From: Escarpia spicata
Taxonomy: Eukaryota; Annelida; Polychaeta; Sabellida; Siboglinidae
NCBI GenBank assembly: GCA_963995525.1
Contig: OZ023216.1
Location: 43,644,031 to 43,708,030, forward strand
Length of the DNA: 64,000 nt
Reading direction: 5' to 3'
The first letter of the stretch is position 1. Each line of letters opens with the position of its first letter. Of this stretch, positions 24,801 through 34,954 are shown in pieces. The notes beneath the pieces are model-generated. The model had not been told where the DNA came from and made no database searches. It saw only the letters and a program-made list of their open reading frames with translations. Made by a program: the position numbers and the translations under genes.

Positions 24801-25126
24801 TTCTTCGCGAATTGCACTGGCTACCTATTCAACAGCGCATTGCATTCAAGATCGCTGTTCTTACGTACAAGTCGCTGCACGAAGACCTCTCGTCTGTCTA
24901 CATGCAGAAACTCGTGCGTGTCTACATGCCAGCCAGACGTCTTTCGTCTGCTGACTCGAACGCACTAGTTGCTCCGAGAACACGCAGCAGAGCCGGTGAC
25001 TGTACATTTGCTCACGCAGCGGCAGCAGTGTGGAACGCTCTGCCGTCAAGCGTTACTAACAAAACATCACTGGAATCATTTAAATCTGTGTTGAAGACTC
25101 ATCTGTTCACTGCAGCGTATATGTAA
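21872..25126 (+). pseudogene. LINE ORF2, CR1/L2-like, one internal stop codon
   Basis: One reading frame of about 1,085 codons interrupted only by TGA at 23,039-23,041. After a basic N-terminal leader the endonuclease domain has LNARSVRNK (near 22,295), ITETWLKK (near 22,373), VGDFNIRYD (near 22,720), HTLDFVI and SISDHHVV (near 22,905). The RT domain has NYRPVSNLSQLSKVIEK (near 23,790), VFVDLSAAFDTVDH (near 23,995), GVPQGSVLGPLLFSLY (near 24,177) and HHYADDLQLF (near 24,270). A C-terminal tail ends in ALPSSVTNKTSLESFKSVLK. All catalytic residues looked for are present. The motif style and the 3' end fit the CR1/L2 group. A more decayed relative lies at 55.67-58.66 kb. With a single stop, this copy is either recently inactivated or carries a sequencing error. 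Confidence 0.92.
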
Positions 25127-25485
25127 CTCGGACCCTTACCAACACTGTTTTACCATAGCTGATTGATGTTTAACGTTTATTTATTATCTATTTATTTATT
25201 TTTCGTATACATTTTAGCCTAATTTATTGATGTTTACATTAATTTTAGTTTATTTACATATATGTAAAATTATCTTCACAATTTTATTTTATGATATAAT
25301 ACATCACATTCCTTTTCTACTTCTACTATATTTATTGTTTTAATTGCTATTATTATTAGTTCATTTTATCTATGATATAATAACTATTGTTTTTATTCAA
25401 ATGCATTATTTTTAACATACACTTGTATATTGTTGTAAAGCGCTGTGAACAATATTGGATGTGGCGCTTAACAAAATAAAATATT
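25127..25485 (+). other. 3' UTR and 3' terminus of the LINE
   Basis: AT-rich 3' UTR ending in a small hairpin: AAGCGC at 25,438-25,443 pairs with GCGCTT at 25,464-25,469. AATAAA follows at 25,475-25,480. A GTAAAGCGCT hairpin close to the end is characteristic of CR1/L2-type 3' ends, which the element's RT recognises. Beyond it the Maverick-type remnant begins at once, so the LINE end abuts a capsid-like gene that has lost its 5' part. Confidence 0.8.
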
Positions 25486-25489
25486 ATGG

Positions 25490-26177
25490 CTGCTGGTGAT
25501 GACAATGCCGATTACAAGGTACGCATAGTCGAAGCAATTTTGTTTGCACGAAAAGCTAAACTGAATCCTGCCGTACAGATGGGTCACATCAAAGCGCTAC
25601 AAAAGGGAACGGCCAAGTATCCGTTGGGAAGAGTCGATTGCAAGGTATTTTCCATACCGCGAGGTGCCATGTCGCACACTCACGAAAACGTTTATTTGGG
25701 TGTCTTACCTATTTGGGTGTCTTACCCAAGAGACTAGTCTTGTGTTGTGCAGACAACGACGCTTACAATGGAACATTCGCCAAGAATCCGTTCCACGTAA
25801 AGCACAGCAACTTGAACTTTCTTGCATTGTACGTCGACGGGCAACAAGTTCCGGCGAAACCACTCCAGCCTAATTTCAACGATGGTTCCTACGTGCGAAG
25901 TTACAGTAATATATTTGCTGGAACGGGAAAGATGTTTTAAGACGAGGGAAACAACATCAGTCGGGACGAGTTTGGCAAAGAATACACCCTGTTTGTGTTT
26001 GACATCACACCAGATTGTTGTGACGGTACCCATTTCAATTTGGTACATAAAGACAACCTATGAGTCGAGATGCACTTTAATCAACCTCTCGACCAAATGA
26101 TCAACGTCGTCGTCTACAGAGAATTCGATACGGTTTTGGAGATTGACCGAAACAGAAACGTCGTCTATGATTACTGA
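25490..26177 (+). pseudogene. Maverick/adintovirus-type capsid-like protein, C-terminal part, broken
   Basis: The reading frames resemble the C-terminal half of the family usually annotated in invertebrates as F54H12.2-like, found beside adenain-type proteases in Maverick/Polinton or adintovirus-type loci. Recognisable pieces are DYKVRIVEAILFARK (near 25,510), FLALYVDGQQVPAKPLQP (near 25,820) and LEIDRNRNVVYDY just before the stop at 26,175-26,177. Breaks: the N-terminal part is absent, with the LINE ending in its place. A 17-bp tandem duplication (25,693-25,709 and 25,710-25,726) shifts the frame. In-frame stops occur at 25,938-25,940 and 26,061-26,063. A structural (capsid) role is inferred from the family's neighbours. 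This is an old genomic copy, not an active virus. Confidence 0.72.
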
Positions 26178-26629
26178 TGGATACGTCGCAGATAGAAAGA
26201 CTCCTTGCGGCGGATGCTTACACTAGGACCGTTGTTCGAGGCGTACTACCTAAAGACGGGTTACCCACTACTCCTATGACGACCTATCCGGCAGCTTTCG
26301 TGTGCAACACTCATTCGAGCGATGAACCGGGTTAACATTGGATCTGCATGTTTATTACAAAAGACGGACGTGGAGAATACTTCGACTCCTACGGTTTGCC
26401 ACCTCGATACGTCGAATTCGTGGATTTTCTACAGAGCAACTGCGTGACCTGGACATTCAACAAGAGAACGCTTCAGAGCCCGCTGTTTAACGTGTGTGGA
26501 CAATACTATGTCGTGTACTTGCTGCACCGAAGTCGAGGCGTACCCACGAAGACGTTTGTGAACACTTTCGGGAACAATTTAGTGAACAATGACTGTCGTG
26601 TTTTCGATTTTGTTAAGAGTGTCATGTAA
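26177..26629 (+). pseudogene. Adenain-type cysteine protease, one nonsense codon
   Basis: The start ATG overlaps the stop of the capsid-like gene (TGATG at 26,175-26,179). The frame of about 150 codons is broken once, by TAA at 26,333-26,335, immediately before the catalytic His (HWI). The other active-site elements are in order: EYFDSYG with the acidic residue (near 26,375), and a Gln seven residues before Cys in QSPLFNVCGQY (near 26,477). The length fits adenovirus-type maturation proteases (about 150-200 aa), which process capsid proteins. An AATAAA lies 51 bp after the stop. The compact, overlapping arrangement fits a virus-like DNA transposon. Confidence 0.85.
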
Positions 26630-26679
26630 TGGTTGCATGTAAAGTTGGCATGCACGTTCTTGTATTACCTTAATTAAGC

Positions 26680-26724
26680 AATAAAAAAGTCGACACCATA
26701 TGTGCGTTTGTGAAATTATTTATT
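26680..26724. promoter_or_regulatory. Back-to-back polyadenylation signals of convergent genes
   Basis: AATAAA on the plus strand at 26,680-26,685, after the protease, and AATAAA on the minus strand (TTTATT at 26,719-26,724) face each other. A second minus-strand AATAAA lies at 26,902-26,907, closer to the minus-strand gene. This fits two transcription units ending against each other. Confidence 0.5.
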
Positions 26725-26739
26725 CAGACACCCAAGAGA

Positions 26740-27024
26740 AAGTGTCAATCTTATAAAATCTTGTCAACCTTAACTAAATACAAATTGATTCCATATGATA
26801 ACGTTCACAAAAGAATTGTTGTCACTGAAACGGGGAAAAGTGAGGTGTATCTTGATGAAAACTAAAAAAACAAACTCAATGATCCATAGCATCAACACGA
26901 TTTTATTTGTCATTTAATATATTTCTGATAAATAATGGACAGAATATTTCCGACATGATGGCTCTTGCACACTGTTCCTGTGGATTGTATGTCGCACACG
27001 AACCTGCTTTTTGTCCCAAATTTG
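26740..27024. other. Convergent intergenic spacer of the Maverick-type remnant
   Basis: AT-rich, without a supported frame. It separates the plus-strand capsid/protease pair from the minus-strand genes. Confidence 0.5.
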
Positions 27025-28147
27025 CTAATAAGGTTCCCAACGTGTGATTTGCAAAGGTGTCGCCGAATGAGCTGCGCGCCGCGACGATGCATGTCGTCTA
27101 CGACGCCGATGACGATCGCTGTCGAATGGAATGCTGGTTTCCTTTGACATGTCGTCGTCCACTGACGTTGTCTGCATGCAAGTCCAACGATCTGAGTTCC
27201 CAACTAAATCCATTGGCGTGTTGACTTCCTTGAGACCACGAGCGAAGGTTTCCCATCCCACCGGTTCAAACGACTTCCGTTTTCTCAACATGTCGTTCAC
27301 GAGACCTACAATGTTACTTCCGGGTACCACCTTGTTTCTGTACATCATCTCGCCGCGATCGTTCCACCTTACGGCACTTTTCAGTTTATCGAGTAGTCTT
27401 CGTGCTTTCTGCTTCATAGGTTTTGGAACGCTGTCGATGATTTCGTTTTCGATGCTCTCCTTTTCGACGACTTCATTTTCGTTAGCAGGTTGTACTTTGT
27501 TTTCCCCTTCACTTCATTTTTTCGATGACCACACGCACGGGTTCTTGGATATGTTTGTCGGAAAGATCGTTGTACTGACTCAATACCTGGTTATACAACA
27601 CAACTTTTTCCCTCTCGTGTATATCGCTTCGTTCTAGTATTCCTTGCATTTCATTGTAGAGTCGTTGCAAGACACTTTCGATAGGGTTAGCAGTCGAAGG
27701 ACGCGGCGGTTGAATGTTTTCCAAAATACGGGGATCGACCAAGGCCAACTTCTTTGTATACTCCACGGTCACCTGAGATTGAGACGGGAATGTCGAGCTT
27801 GTTGAAGGAACCGTAGGTACATGTGTCATAGTGGTCACCTGAGATGGAGACGGGAATGTCGAGCTTGTTGAAGGAACCGTAGGTACATGTGTCATAGTGG
27901 GCACCTGAGATGGAGACAGAAATGTCGAGCTTGTTGCTGAGGCCAGAGACACAGATGTCGTCGTGGGCGCCAGGACAAGTAGTTTCAGCGACGTACCGTT
28001 TGTCAACAGTGCACAGCGACTGTGGAGTCTGTGCCGTTTCAAGTTGTCCCGACATGTGAAATATCTCTTGCAATCGGGGCACTGGAAGGCCGCCCGTGAT
28101 GATGGTGTAGGCTTGTTGACAGCTGGTAGACTAGTCCATAAGCTCAT
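27025..28147 (-). pseudogene. Maverick-type zinc-finger protein plus conserved C-terminal domain, frameshifted
   Basis: Minus strand. The 5' frame (28,147-27,509, 212 codons) has a single C2H2-like finger, FQCPDCKRYFTCRDNLKRH near residues 21-40. Three 22-residue Ser/Thr/Pro repeats (HVPTVPSTSSTFPS type) follow, then a helical segment ending EPVRVVIEK. After a stop at 27,509 another frame (27,417-27,025 from its first Met, open further upstream) carries WNDRGEMMYRNKVVPGSN and FEPVGWETFARGLKEV, a domain I associate with Maverick-type loci. A T6 run at 27,517-27,522 lies right at the frame change, so a one-base slip may have split one gene. The function is unknown; the finger suggests nucleic-acid binding. 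Confidence 0.6.
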
Positions 28148-28239
28148 GATGTACGTGTTTACTGTTCAAAAGTAACGAATGGAATGGCTCTTGGAACTCG
28201 GCGGTCTAAGTTTGGTTTGTACAACTCGTTTAAACCTGC

Positions 28240-28890
28240 CTATTGCAGTGGAATTCCGTCGAATCGGTGAAATCTCACGCGATAACCCGTCTATTTGCCT
28301 GAAAGAGGAGGGATTTGACGCGAAAACTCGTCTAGTTGCCTGAAAGAGGAGTGATTTGATGCGATAACCCGGCTATTTGCCTGAAAGAGGAGGGATTTGA
28401 CGCGATAACCCGTCTATTTGCCTGAAAGAGGAGGGATTTGATGCGATAACCCATCCATATCTAGCCCTCCTCCTCCTTCTCCTCGCTTTTAGCGTTTCAG
28501 CGCGGTAGATTGGTAAATCTCATCCGTAGTCTCGTGCGATATCTCGTCCGTTGTCACAGTAACCCGTCTATTTGCCTGAAAGAGGAGGGATTTTATGCGA
28601 TATCCCGTCCATCTCTAGCCCTCCTCCTCCTCCTCCTCCTCCTCCTCCTCGCTTTTAGCGTTTCAGCGCGGTAGATTGGTAAATCTCATCCGTAGTCTCG
28701 TGCAATATCTCGTCCGTTGTTACAGTAACCCGTCTATTTGCCTGAAAGAGGAGTGATTTGATGCGATAACCCGTCCATCTCTAGCCCTCCTCCTCGCTTT
28801 TAGAGTTTCAACGCGGTAGATTGGTAAATCTCATCCGTAGTCTCGTGCGATATCTCGTCCGTTGTCACAGTAACCCGTCTATTCTGAACT
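28240..28890. repeat. 41-bp and longer nested tandem repeats
   Basis: Four units of exactly 41 bp start at 28,281, 28,322, 28,363 and 28,404, containing TTTGCCTGAAAGAGGAG. They merge into a longer repeat of about 155-165 bp that combines the same word with CTAGCCCTCCTCC (near 28,461, 28,615 and 28,782) and GCGGTAGATTGGTAAATCTC. Between copies the CTCCTC run differs in length. The array separates two minus-strand zinc-finger frames of the Maverick-type remnant. No genes. Confidence 0.9.
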
Positions 28891-29138
28891 TCTTGTCCCT
28901 CAAAGAGGTCGACTTTGCCTGTTTGTGTAAGGCTATTAGTAAGGTTCCCAACATATGCTTTTCATTACACTATGAAAAAGACACAAGATGAGGTTTGCAC
29001 ATTTTATTCATGTACAACACAAACGTATTTGCATGCCACGCTCCATAACTGCAAGAACCAGAGACTAGATATTGATCAAGGTGTTCCGTCTTGTGAAATG
29101 GATCTTACATAGTAGGCAGGTGAACGGTATCGTGGTCG

Positions 29139-29441
29139 TTAGCAACCGTTCCAACCGTACACATGGCTGTGCCAACTACCTTGACCGCTGAAGGTAATGC
29201 CACACACGTAGCAGGCAAAACGAGGCAAGAATTTTCGATGTTTCATCGGAGGTGACGACGTCGGGTTAATGGTTGGATTGATTGACGAAGCTGATGACAG
29301 AGACGGAATTGGTTTGGTCGTTGAACTGGTCGTCGGACTGGTCGTCGGACTGGTCGTTGGCTGTTGGTCCGGGTTGATTGTCGGGGTCGAGAGGTCGAGT
29401 GAGCTCTTCGGCAGCAAACTCTCTTGTCGGACGTTGTTCAT
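29139..29441 (-). pseudogene. Second zinc-finger frame of the Maverick-type remnant
   Basis: Minus-strand frame of 100 codons: a low-complexity Ser/Thr/Pro/Ile leader (repeated TSPTTSPTTSS), then one finger-like motif, FACYVCGITFSGQGSWHSHV, near residues 74-94, and a stop. It mirrors the 5' part of the gene at 27.0-28.15 kb. Just downstream, at 28,938-28,948, is AAGGTTCCCAAC, a word also found at 27,031. This may be a decayed tandem paralogue of that gene, its middle replaced by the 41-bp repeats. The promoter region of the minus-strand genes may lie upstream of 29,441. Confidence 0.5.
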
Positions 29442-29604
29442 CTTTCAAAATGTAAGATATAATGACCACAAAAAACAGACGCAGGCCTTTTATAACAGTT
29501 CGACGGAACATAAAAGTCACGTGGGCGTGCCGAAAGATCACGGACTGCAGAGTAGAATGTACACACGCGTAGACTGCACGCGGACTGCAGAGTAGTTATT
29601 TAGT

Positions 29605-29952
29605 TCATCACTTATCTAACAGGGTGCTTTCAGTTGATGATGATATATCCACCAGGAGTAAGCACTCGACAAAAACAAGAGACACGAATTTTGGCAGTAC
29701 ACATATGTGGTTCGGCAACGTGTCCACTAGGGGATGATATTTGTAGTCCATGCTCTATCCGTCATGTGGCTCCATTGCACGCAAGCGCGCAAGAGACACG
29801 AATTTTGGCAGTACTCGACCATTTAGTTCACAACTTATCCGCCAGGTGGCACCACTTGTAGTTCAGCCATGTCCGCCATGTGAATTTAGTTCATAAAAAT
29901 TCCGCCGTATGGCGCTGTTTTCGTTCACGACCTATCCGCCAGGTGGCGCCGT
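29605..29952 (+). repeat. Cluster of about eight degenerate TATCCGCCAGGTGGCGC words
   Basis: Variants of ATCCGCCAGGTGGC occur near 29,613, 29,645, 29,721, 29,756, 29,835, 29,870, 29,900 and 29,933, several preceded by TTAGTTCA(C/T)AACTTA. The best copies (29,835-29,853 and 29,933-29,950) closely match the CTCF core consensus on the plus strand. The word AGAGACACGAATTTTGGCAG occurs twice (29,681 and 29,791), so part of the cluster arose by duplication. Function is not shown by sequence alone. Confidence 0.55.
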
Positions 29953-29958
29953 ATACAA

Positions 29959-30010
29959 TTTGACCTTGACCTACATCCTGGTACTTAACCTTTGACCTTG
30001 ACCTACATCC
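29959..30010 (+). promoter_or_regulatory. Two copies of TTTGACCTTGACCTACATCC
   Basis: Identical 20-mers at 29,959-29,978 and 29,991-30,010. The complement contains AGGTCAAGGTCA, two directly abutting nuclear-receptor half-sites that include an extended half-site TCAAGGTCA. Binding is inference. No gene start is evident beside them. Confidence 0.35.
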
Positions 30011-30074
30011 GGGTACCTTCCTCTTCCTCAACGGAAAAACGGATGGCGTAACTCGTACATCACCTATATAACTA

Positions 30075-31012
30075 CTTGTGTTTGTTGTGATTGCGTGCCT
30101 TGTGTGTTTGTTGTGACTGCATGCCTTGTGTGTTTGTTGTGATTGCGGGCCTTGCGTGTTTGTTATGACTGCCTGCATTGCGTGTTTGTTGTGACTGCTT
30201 GCCTTGTGTGTTTGTTGTGACTGCGTGCCTTGCGTGTTTGTTGTGACTGCACGCCTTGTGTGTTTGTTGTGATTGCGGGCCTTGCGTGTTTGTTATGACT
30301 GCCTGCATTGCGTGTTTGTTGTGACTGCTTGCCTTGTGTGTTTGTTGTGACTGCGGGCCTTGTGTGTTTGTTGTGATTGCGGGCCTTGTGTGTTTGTTGT
30401 GTGTGCGTGCCTTGTGGGTTTGTTGTGATTGCGGGCCTTAAGTGTTTCTAGTGACCGCGTGCCTTGAGTGTTTGTTGAGATTGCGGGCCTTGAATGTTTG
30501 TTGTGACTGCGTGCCTTGAGTGTTTGTTGTGATTGCGGGCCTTGATTGTTTGTTGTGACTGCGGGCCTTGAGTGTTTGTTGTGATTGCGTGCCTTGTGGG
30601 TTTGTTGTGATTGCGTGCCTTGTGGGTTTGTTTTGATTGCGGGCCTTAAGTGTTTCTTGTGACTGCGTGCCTTGAGTATTTGTTGAGATTGCGGGCCTTG
30701 ATTGTTTGTTGTGACTACGGGCCTTGAGTGTTTGTTGTGATTGCGGGCCTTGATTGTTTGTTGTGACTGCGGGCCTTGAGTGTTTGTTGTGATTGCGGGC
30801 CTTGTGGGTTTGTTGTGACTGCTTGCCTTGTGGGTTTGTTGTGATTGCGGGCCTTGTGTGTTTGTTGTGACTACGTGCCTTGAGTGTTTGTTGTGATTGC
30901 GGGCCTTGAGTTTGTGTTGCGACTGCGGGCCTTGATTGTTTGTTGAGACTGCGGGCCTTGTGGGTTTGTAGTCACTGCTTGCCTTAAGAGTTTGTTGTGA
31001 TTGCGGACCTTG
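30075..31012. repeat. 26-bp minisatellite, second locus, left part
   Basis: The same 26-bp unit and orientation as 1-4.5 kb, about 36 units, with the TTTGTTGTGATTGCGGGCC variants predominating. It is interrupted at 31,013 by a LINE and resumes at 32,221. Confidence 0.95.
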
Positions 31013-32220
31013 TAATAATAATAATAATAATAATAAAGGTTCTTTTATCGCGCGATCTCTGACTAATAGTTAATTAATGCGCTCACAATATAGAAACATT
31101 ATAAAAAGAATTAAAATAATATATGAATTAGTTATAAAGTAATTAATTTACCCCAAAAAAAATAGATTAATAAATTAACAAGAGTCACTAAAGCGTCCTG
31201 TAAATAAATCTTGCTATTGTCCACCATAAGTTTGTTTAAATAAATATATCTTCAGGTGACGTTTAAATAAAAACACAGACGGAGCATCTCGTAGAGTCAG
31301 TGGCAGTTCGTTCCATTTGGCCGGACCAGTTATGCCAAACGCTCGCTTGCCGATGGATTTTGATGCTCGTAGAACTGCAAGCTGAAGATGGTCATGAAGC
31401 TGCCGAAGACGAGGGTTGCGAGTTCGTGGATGTAGTAGATGTGCAAGGTACTTCGGCGCCAAACCATGGAGCACCTTGTAAATATACACAAGAACTTTAA
31501 ACACAATGCGTTGTCTGACTGGCAACCAGTGCAGGAGCGCCAGTAATGGCGTGATTTATGAAGATATAGATGTGAGGACAACTAGGCGGGCTGCCCTATT
31601 GTGTATCTTCTGGAGACGTGCTAAGTGAAATTCGGGTAGGTCCAGCAGCAGAGCGTTGCAGTAATCTAAGTTTGAAACAACCAGCGCAATGACCAAAGAG
31701 TGGCAAACAGGCTTCGTGATATAGGCCCTGATGGAGCTAATACGTCTCAGATGGTAGTTACACTTCTTGCAAACAGCATCAACATGCTGCTTCATGCTCA
31801 TGTGAGTGTCAAAGTGAGCTCCAAAATTCCTGACAGAGACAACAGGTTTTATGTTGACTCCACCAACAACGAGGTACTCTGGAAGTCCAAATTTCTTTAG
31901 ATGATAGGGACTGAGGGCCACCATAAATTCAGTCTTATTGTCGTTTAGCTTGAGTTTATGCTTAACCATCCAACATTTGACCTCACTGATGCAGTCACTA
32001 AGTCTCTGAACAGCGCACTCCACGTCACCAGATATGTGAGGACAGTAGGATGTGTATATCTGAAGATAATCAGCAAATTTATGATATTCCACAGTGTGTC
32101 TCGTTAGTATGTCCTGCATTGGTGCTGTGTACACAGTGAACAACAACGGACCCAACACCGAGCCCTGTGGAACACCGTATCTCACAGGGCGTTCTTCAGA
32201 TGCATCCACCCCAATCCGTA
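31013..32220 (-). mobile_element. 5'-truncated LINE inserted in the minisatellite
   Basis: Minus strand. The 3' end is a (TAA)n run at 31,013-31,036 as seen on the plus strand. The coding part (32,209-31,214) starts in RT with GVPQGSVLGPLLFTVY and reaches the C-terminal tail (ITGPAKWNELPLTLRD). The catalytic YADD box reads FADY (near 32,075), so the last Asp is lost and the enzyme would be dead. A frame change occurs near 31,560. A short direct repeat GACCTT sits at 31,006-31,011 and 32,221-32,226, compatible with a target-site duplication, although the host repeat itself could supply it. Confidence 0.88.
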
Positions 32221-32466
32221 GACCTTATGGGTTTGTTGTCACTGCTTGCCTTGTGTGTTTGTTGTGATTGCGGGCCTTGTGTGTTTGTTGTGATTGCGGG
32301 CCTTGTGTGTTTGTTGTGACTGCGTGCCTTGTGGGTTTGTTGTGATTGCGGACCTTGTGTGTTTGTTGTGATTGCGTGCCTTGAGTGTTTGTTGTGTATG
32401 CGGGCATTGAGTGTTTGTTGTGACTGCGTGCCTTGAGTGTTTGTTGTGACTGCGTGCCTTGTGTCT
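32221..32466. repeat. 26-bp minisatellite, second locus, right part
   Basis: About nine units in the same orientation, continuing the array broken by the LINE. Confidence 0.93.
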
Positions 32467-32728
32467 TTATTATTATTATTACAATTCTGACTTAGATCTG
32501 GCATTGTGTCCTTAAAACTGCCGCCGCAATTCGATCTTCTGCTCTCGTGTCAGATTCATTACTACTTTCATCAGACTACGGGAGATTACAAAGAACCAAC
32601 GTTTTCCCCATTGCAAATGGATGTCTAGTCGTTGTAAACAAATAAAAAGCAATGATTTATTCGTGTAACTTGCATACACATCCTCTCAATCGCACATAGC
32701 TGCACACTCATTAATTTCCAGCTAACAC

Positions 32729-33140
<412 letters not shown>

Positions 33141-33419
33141 AGTTCAACATAAGCGCCTTATCTGCCAATCACTGCTTGCATCCTAAGAGCCACATTGTTC
33201 CTCTGTCTATCATTGTGCGTCATGTTAGCTTTGTTTGTAAGTCACCAGTCGGCAGCACTGTACATCGTCACCGCACACACCCTACCTCTTCACGCACAGC
33301 TGCACAACTAACCCTTTATTATGTCAATTAAGACAATGCACACTGCCACTCAATCCACGACGACAACATAGTGTTACACGTCCGTCCATGAACGACACGC
33401 AAAGCTCAGCTGCTGGATC

Positions 33420-34250
33420 AAGTTACAACAAGTAAAGAACAAACAGCTGAGATAATCACTAAGACGTGTTTTGAGCAATGGATTGCCAGGTACGGGGCAC
33501 CCCTACATGTACGCACAAACCAGGGCAGAAATTTTGATAGCAAACTATGCACATATCTACGCAAATTAGTGGAAGTCACAAAGTCAAGGACGACACCATA
33601 TCAGCCCAGTTCCAATGGACAAGTACAACGCCATAACCAAGTGGTTTTGACCTTTTTAGGTGTTATCTTGCTGATGAGATGAACACCTGGATACACTGGG
33701 GATGAGCTTACAAGCCACGGTGAATCGAAGTACCTGGTTCACGTCTAATATGTTCCTAAATGGACGAGAGGTGTGTATGACTGAGGAGGTTCTATTTGGG
33801 CTATCTAATGTCAATTCCCTGAGATTGCCACCAGCTGATTATCTCAAGGATTTGGTCGAGAAAATCAGGACCGCTTCCATAGCAGCACGTGATAATCTAA
33901 ATATGGCACAAAACCGTCAGGAAAAAGATTATGATACACGGGCCCTAATTCGAGAGAGGTAAGTTGATGTGGGCGACCTAGTGTATATCCGCAATTTGGG
34001 GACAATCGTGGGACAAAATAAGAAATTACTTCCAATATGGAAGGGGCCGTTTGTAGTTACGAAAGTAGCGTCGTGTTTCTTATTTCGGATCGCGGAACGT
34101 AAGAGAGAATACGTAAAGCACCACAATAAATACCGAATATTCAAGGACCGCGATGTTCCTATATGGATAAGGCGGAAGCGACAATCAATCCGCAATCTGC
34201 GTGGGCCATCGAATGACGTTATGACCACTGACGATCTAACCCATTACTAA
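33420..34250 (+). pseudogene. Ty3/Gypsy integrase remnant (copy 2)
   Basis: Homologous to 5.79-6.60 kb. It keeps a stretch of about 30 bp that copy 1 has lost (near 33,541-33,570). The catalytic positions are changed: VRTNQGRN in place of the HTDQG type (Asp to Asn), and NGQVQRHN in place of NGQVERHN (Glu to Gln). Downstream, PPADYLKDLVEKIRTAS (near 33,828) and the SH3-like end LLPIWKGPFVVTKVAS (near 34,026) are better preserved than in copy 1, with a single stop at 33,960 between them. It was dead before or soon after duplication. Confidence 0.8.
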
Positions 34251-34950
34251 CTAGACGGGAGACACCACCCCACAAAGAGAGATCCCACGGACTAGCAGCG
34301 GAGGTCGACCTCTCAATCGTCCTTGTAAGTATGACGACTGATTTTAATGTGCAACAATTATGTTACAGGTGGATGCCACCGACACCGATTGCACCAACGA
34401 TAGCGCTGTTTGAAACTGGAGGTCCACAAACCGTCCTCCAGCCCGGCCAGTTCCCTTGGGCCAGAGTAGTGTAAGGTGCCAGGGTGCCGGTCATACTGCA
34501 GGGTCTCAGCATGCTCACCTCACCACCACATGCATATGTACAGGGGTACTGACGGACAGTAGTCCTCGTGTATCACCACTCATATGCACCATATGCACAG
34601 GGGTAGCCCCAGTGGCGTCGGACAGCAGTCATCGCACACTATCTGTCGTGGCGAAGGCCCAGGACAATAATCCTCGCGCACTGCCACTAACACTTACTGT
34701 ATACACGGGGGTAGTCCCAGACGCAACGAATAGCAGTCATCGCACACTAGCCGCTGTGATGGAATCCCAGTACCTCAATACCGGTGTCCCCCCTATTGTG
34801 TTCGGTAAGCGATGTCAGCGGCGAAGTAGAAGCCAGAGATCATGAGCCTCCCATACCTCCTCTCACTACGAGTGTCAATCAGTGATGGACAGTAGCATAC
34901 ACTTGTCAACCAACGTATCAAGGCGATTGAGGCACCCCAGGAAAAAATAC
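34250..34950 (+). other. Downstream piece of the Gypsy remnant (copy 2)
   Basis: Parallels 6600-7440. A 129-codon open frame (34,456-34,845) contains loosely repeated words (STGV, SSHRTLS, SSHRTLA) and a basic end KRCQRRSRSQRS. It has no recognised domain and is probably decayed C-terminal retroelement sequence. Confidence 0.4.
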
Positions 34951-34954
34951 AACG

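Noticed and set aside
25486..25737. A real gene start at ATG 25,486 for the capsid-like gene
   Set aside because: The ATG lies in the LINE's terminal AT-rich end. The family's N-terminal half is absent, so the Met is a chance product of the junction.
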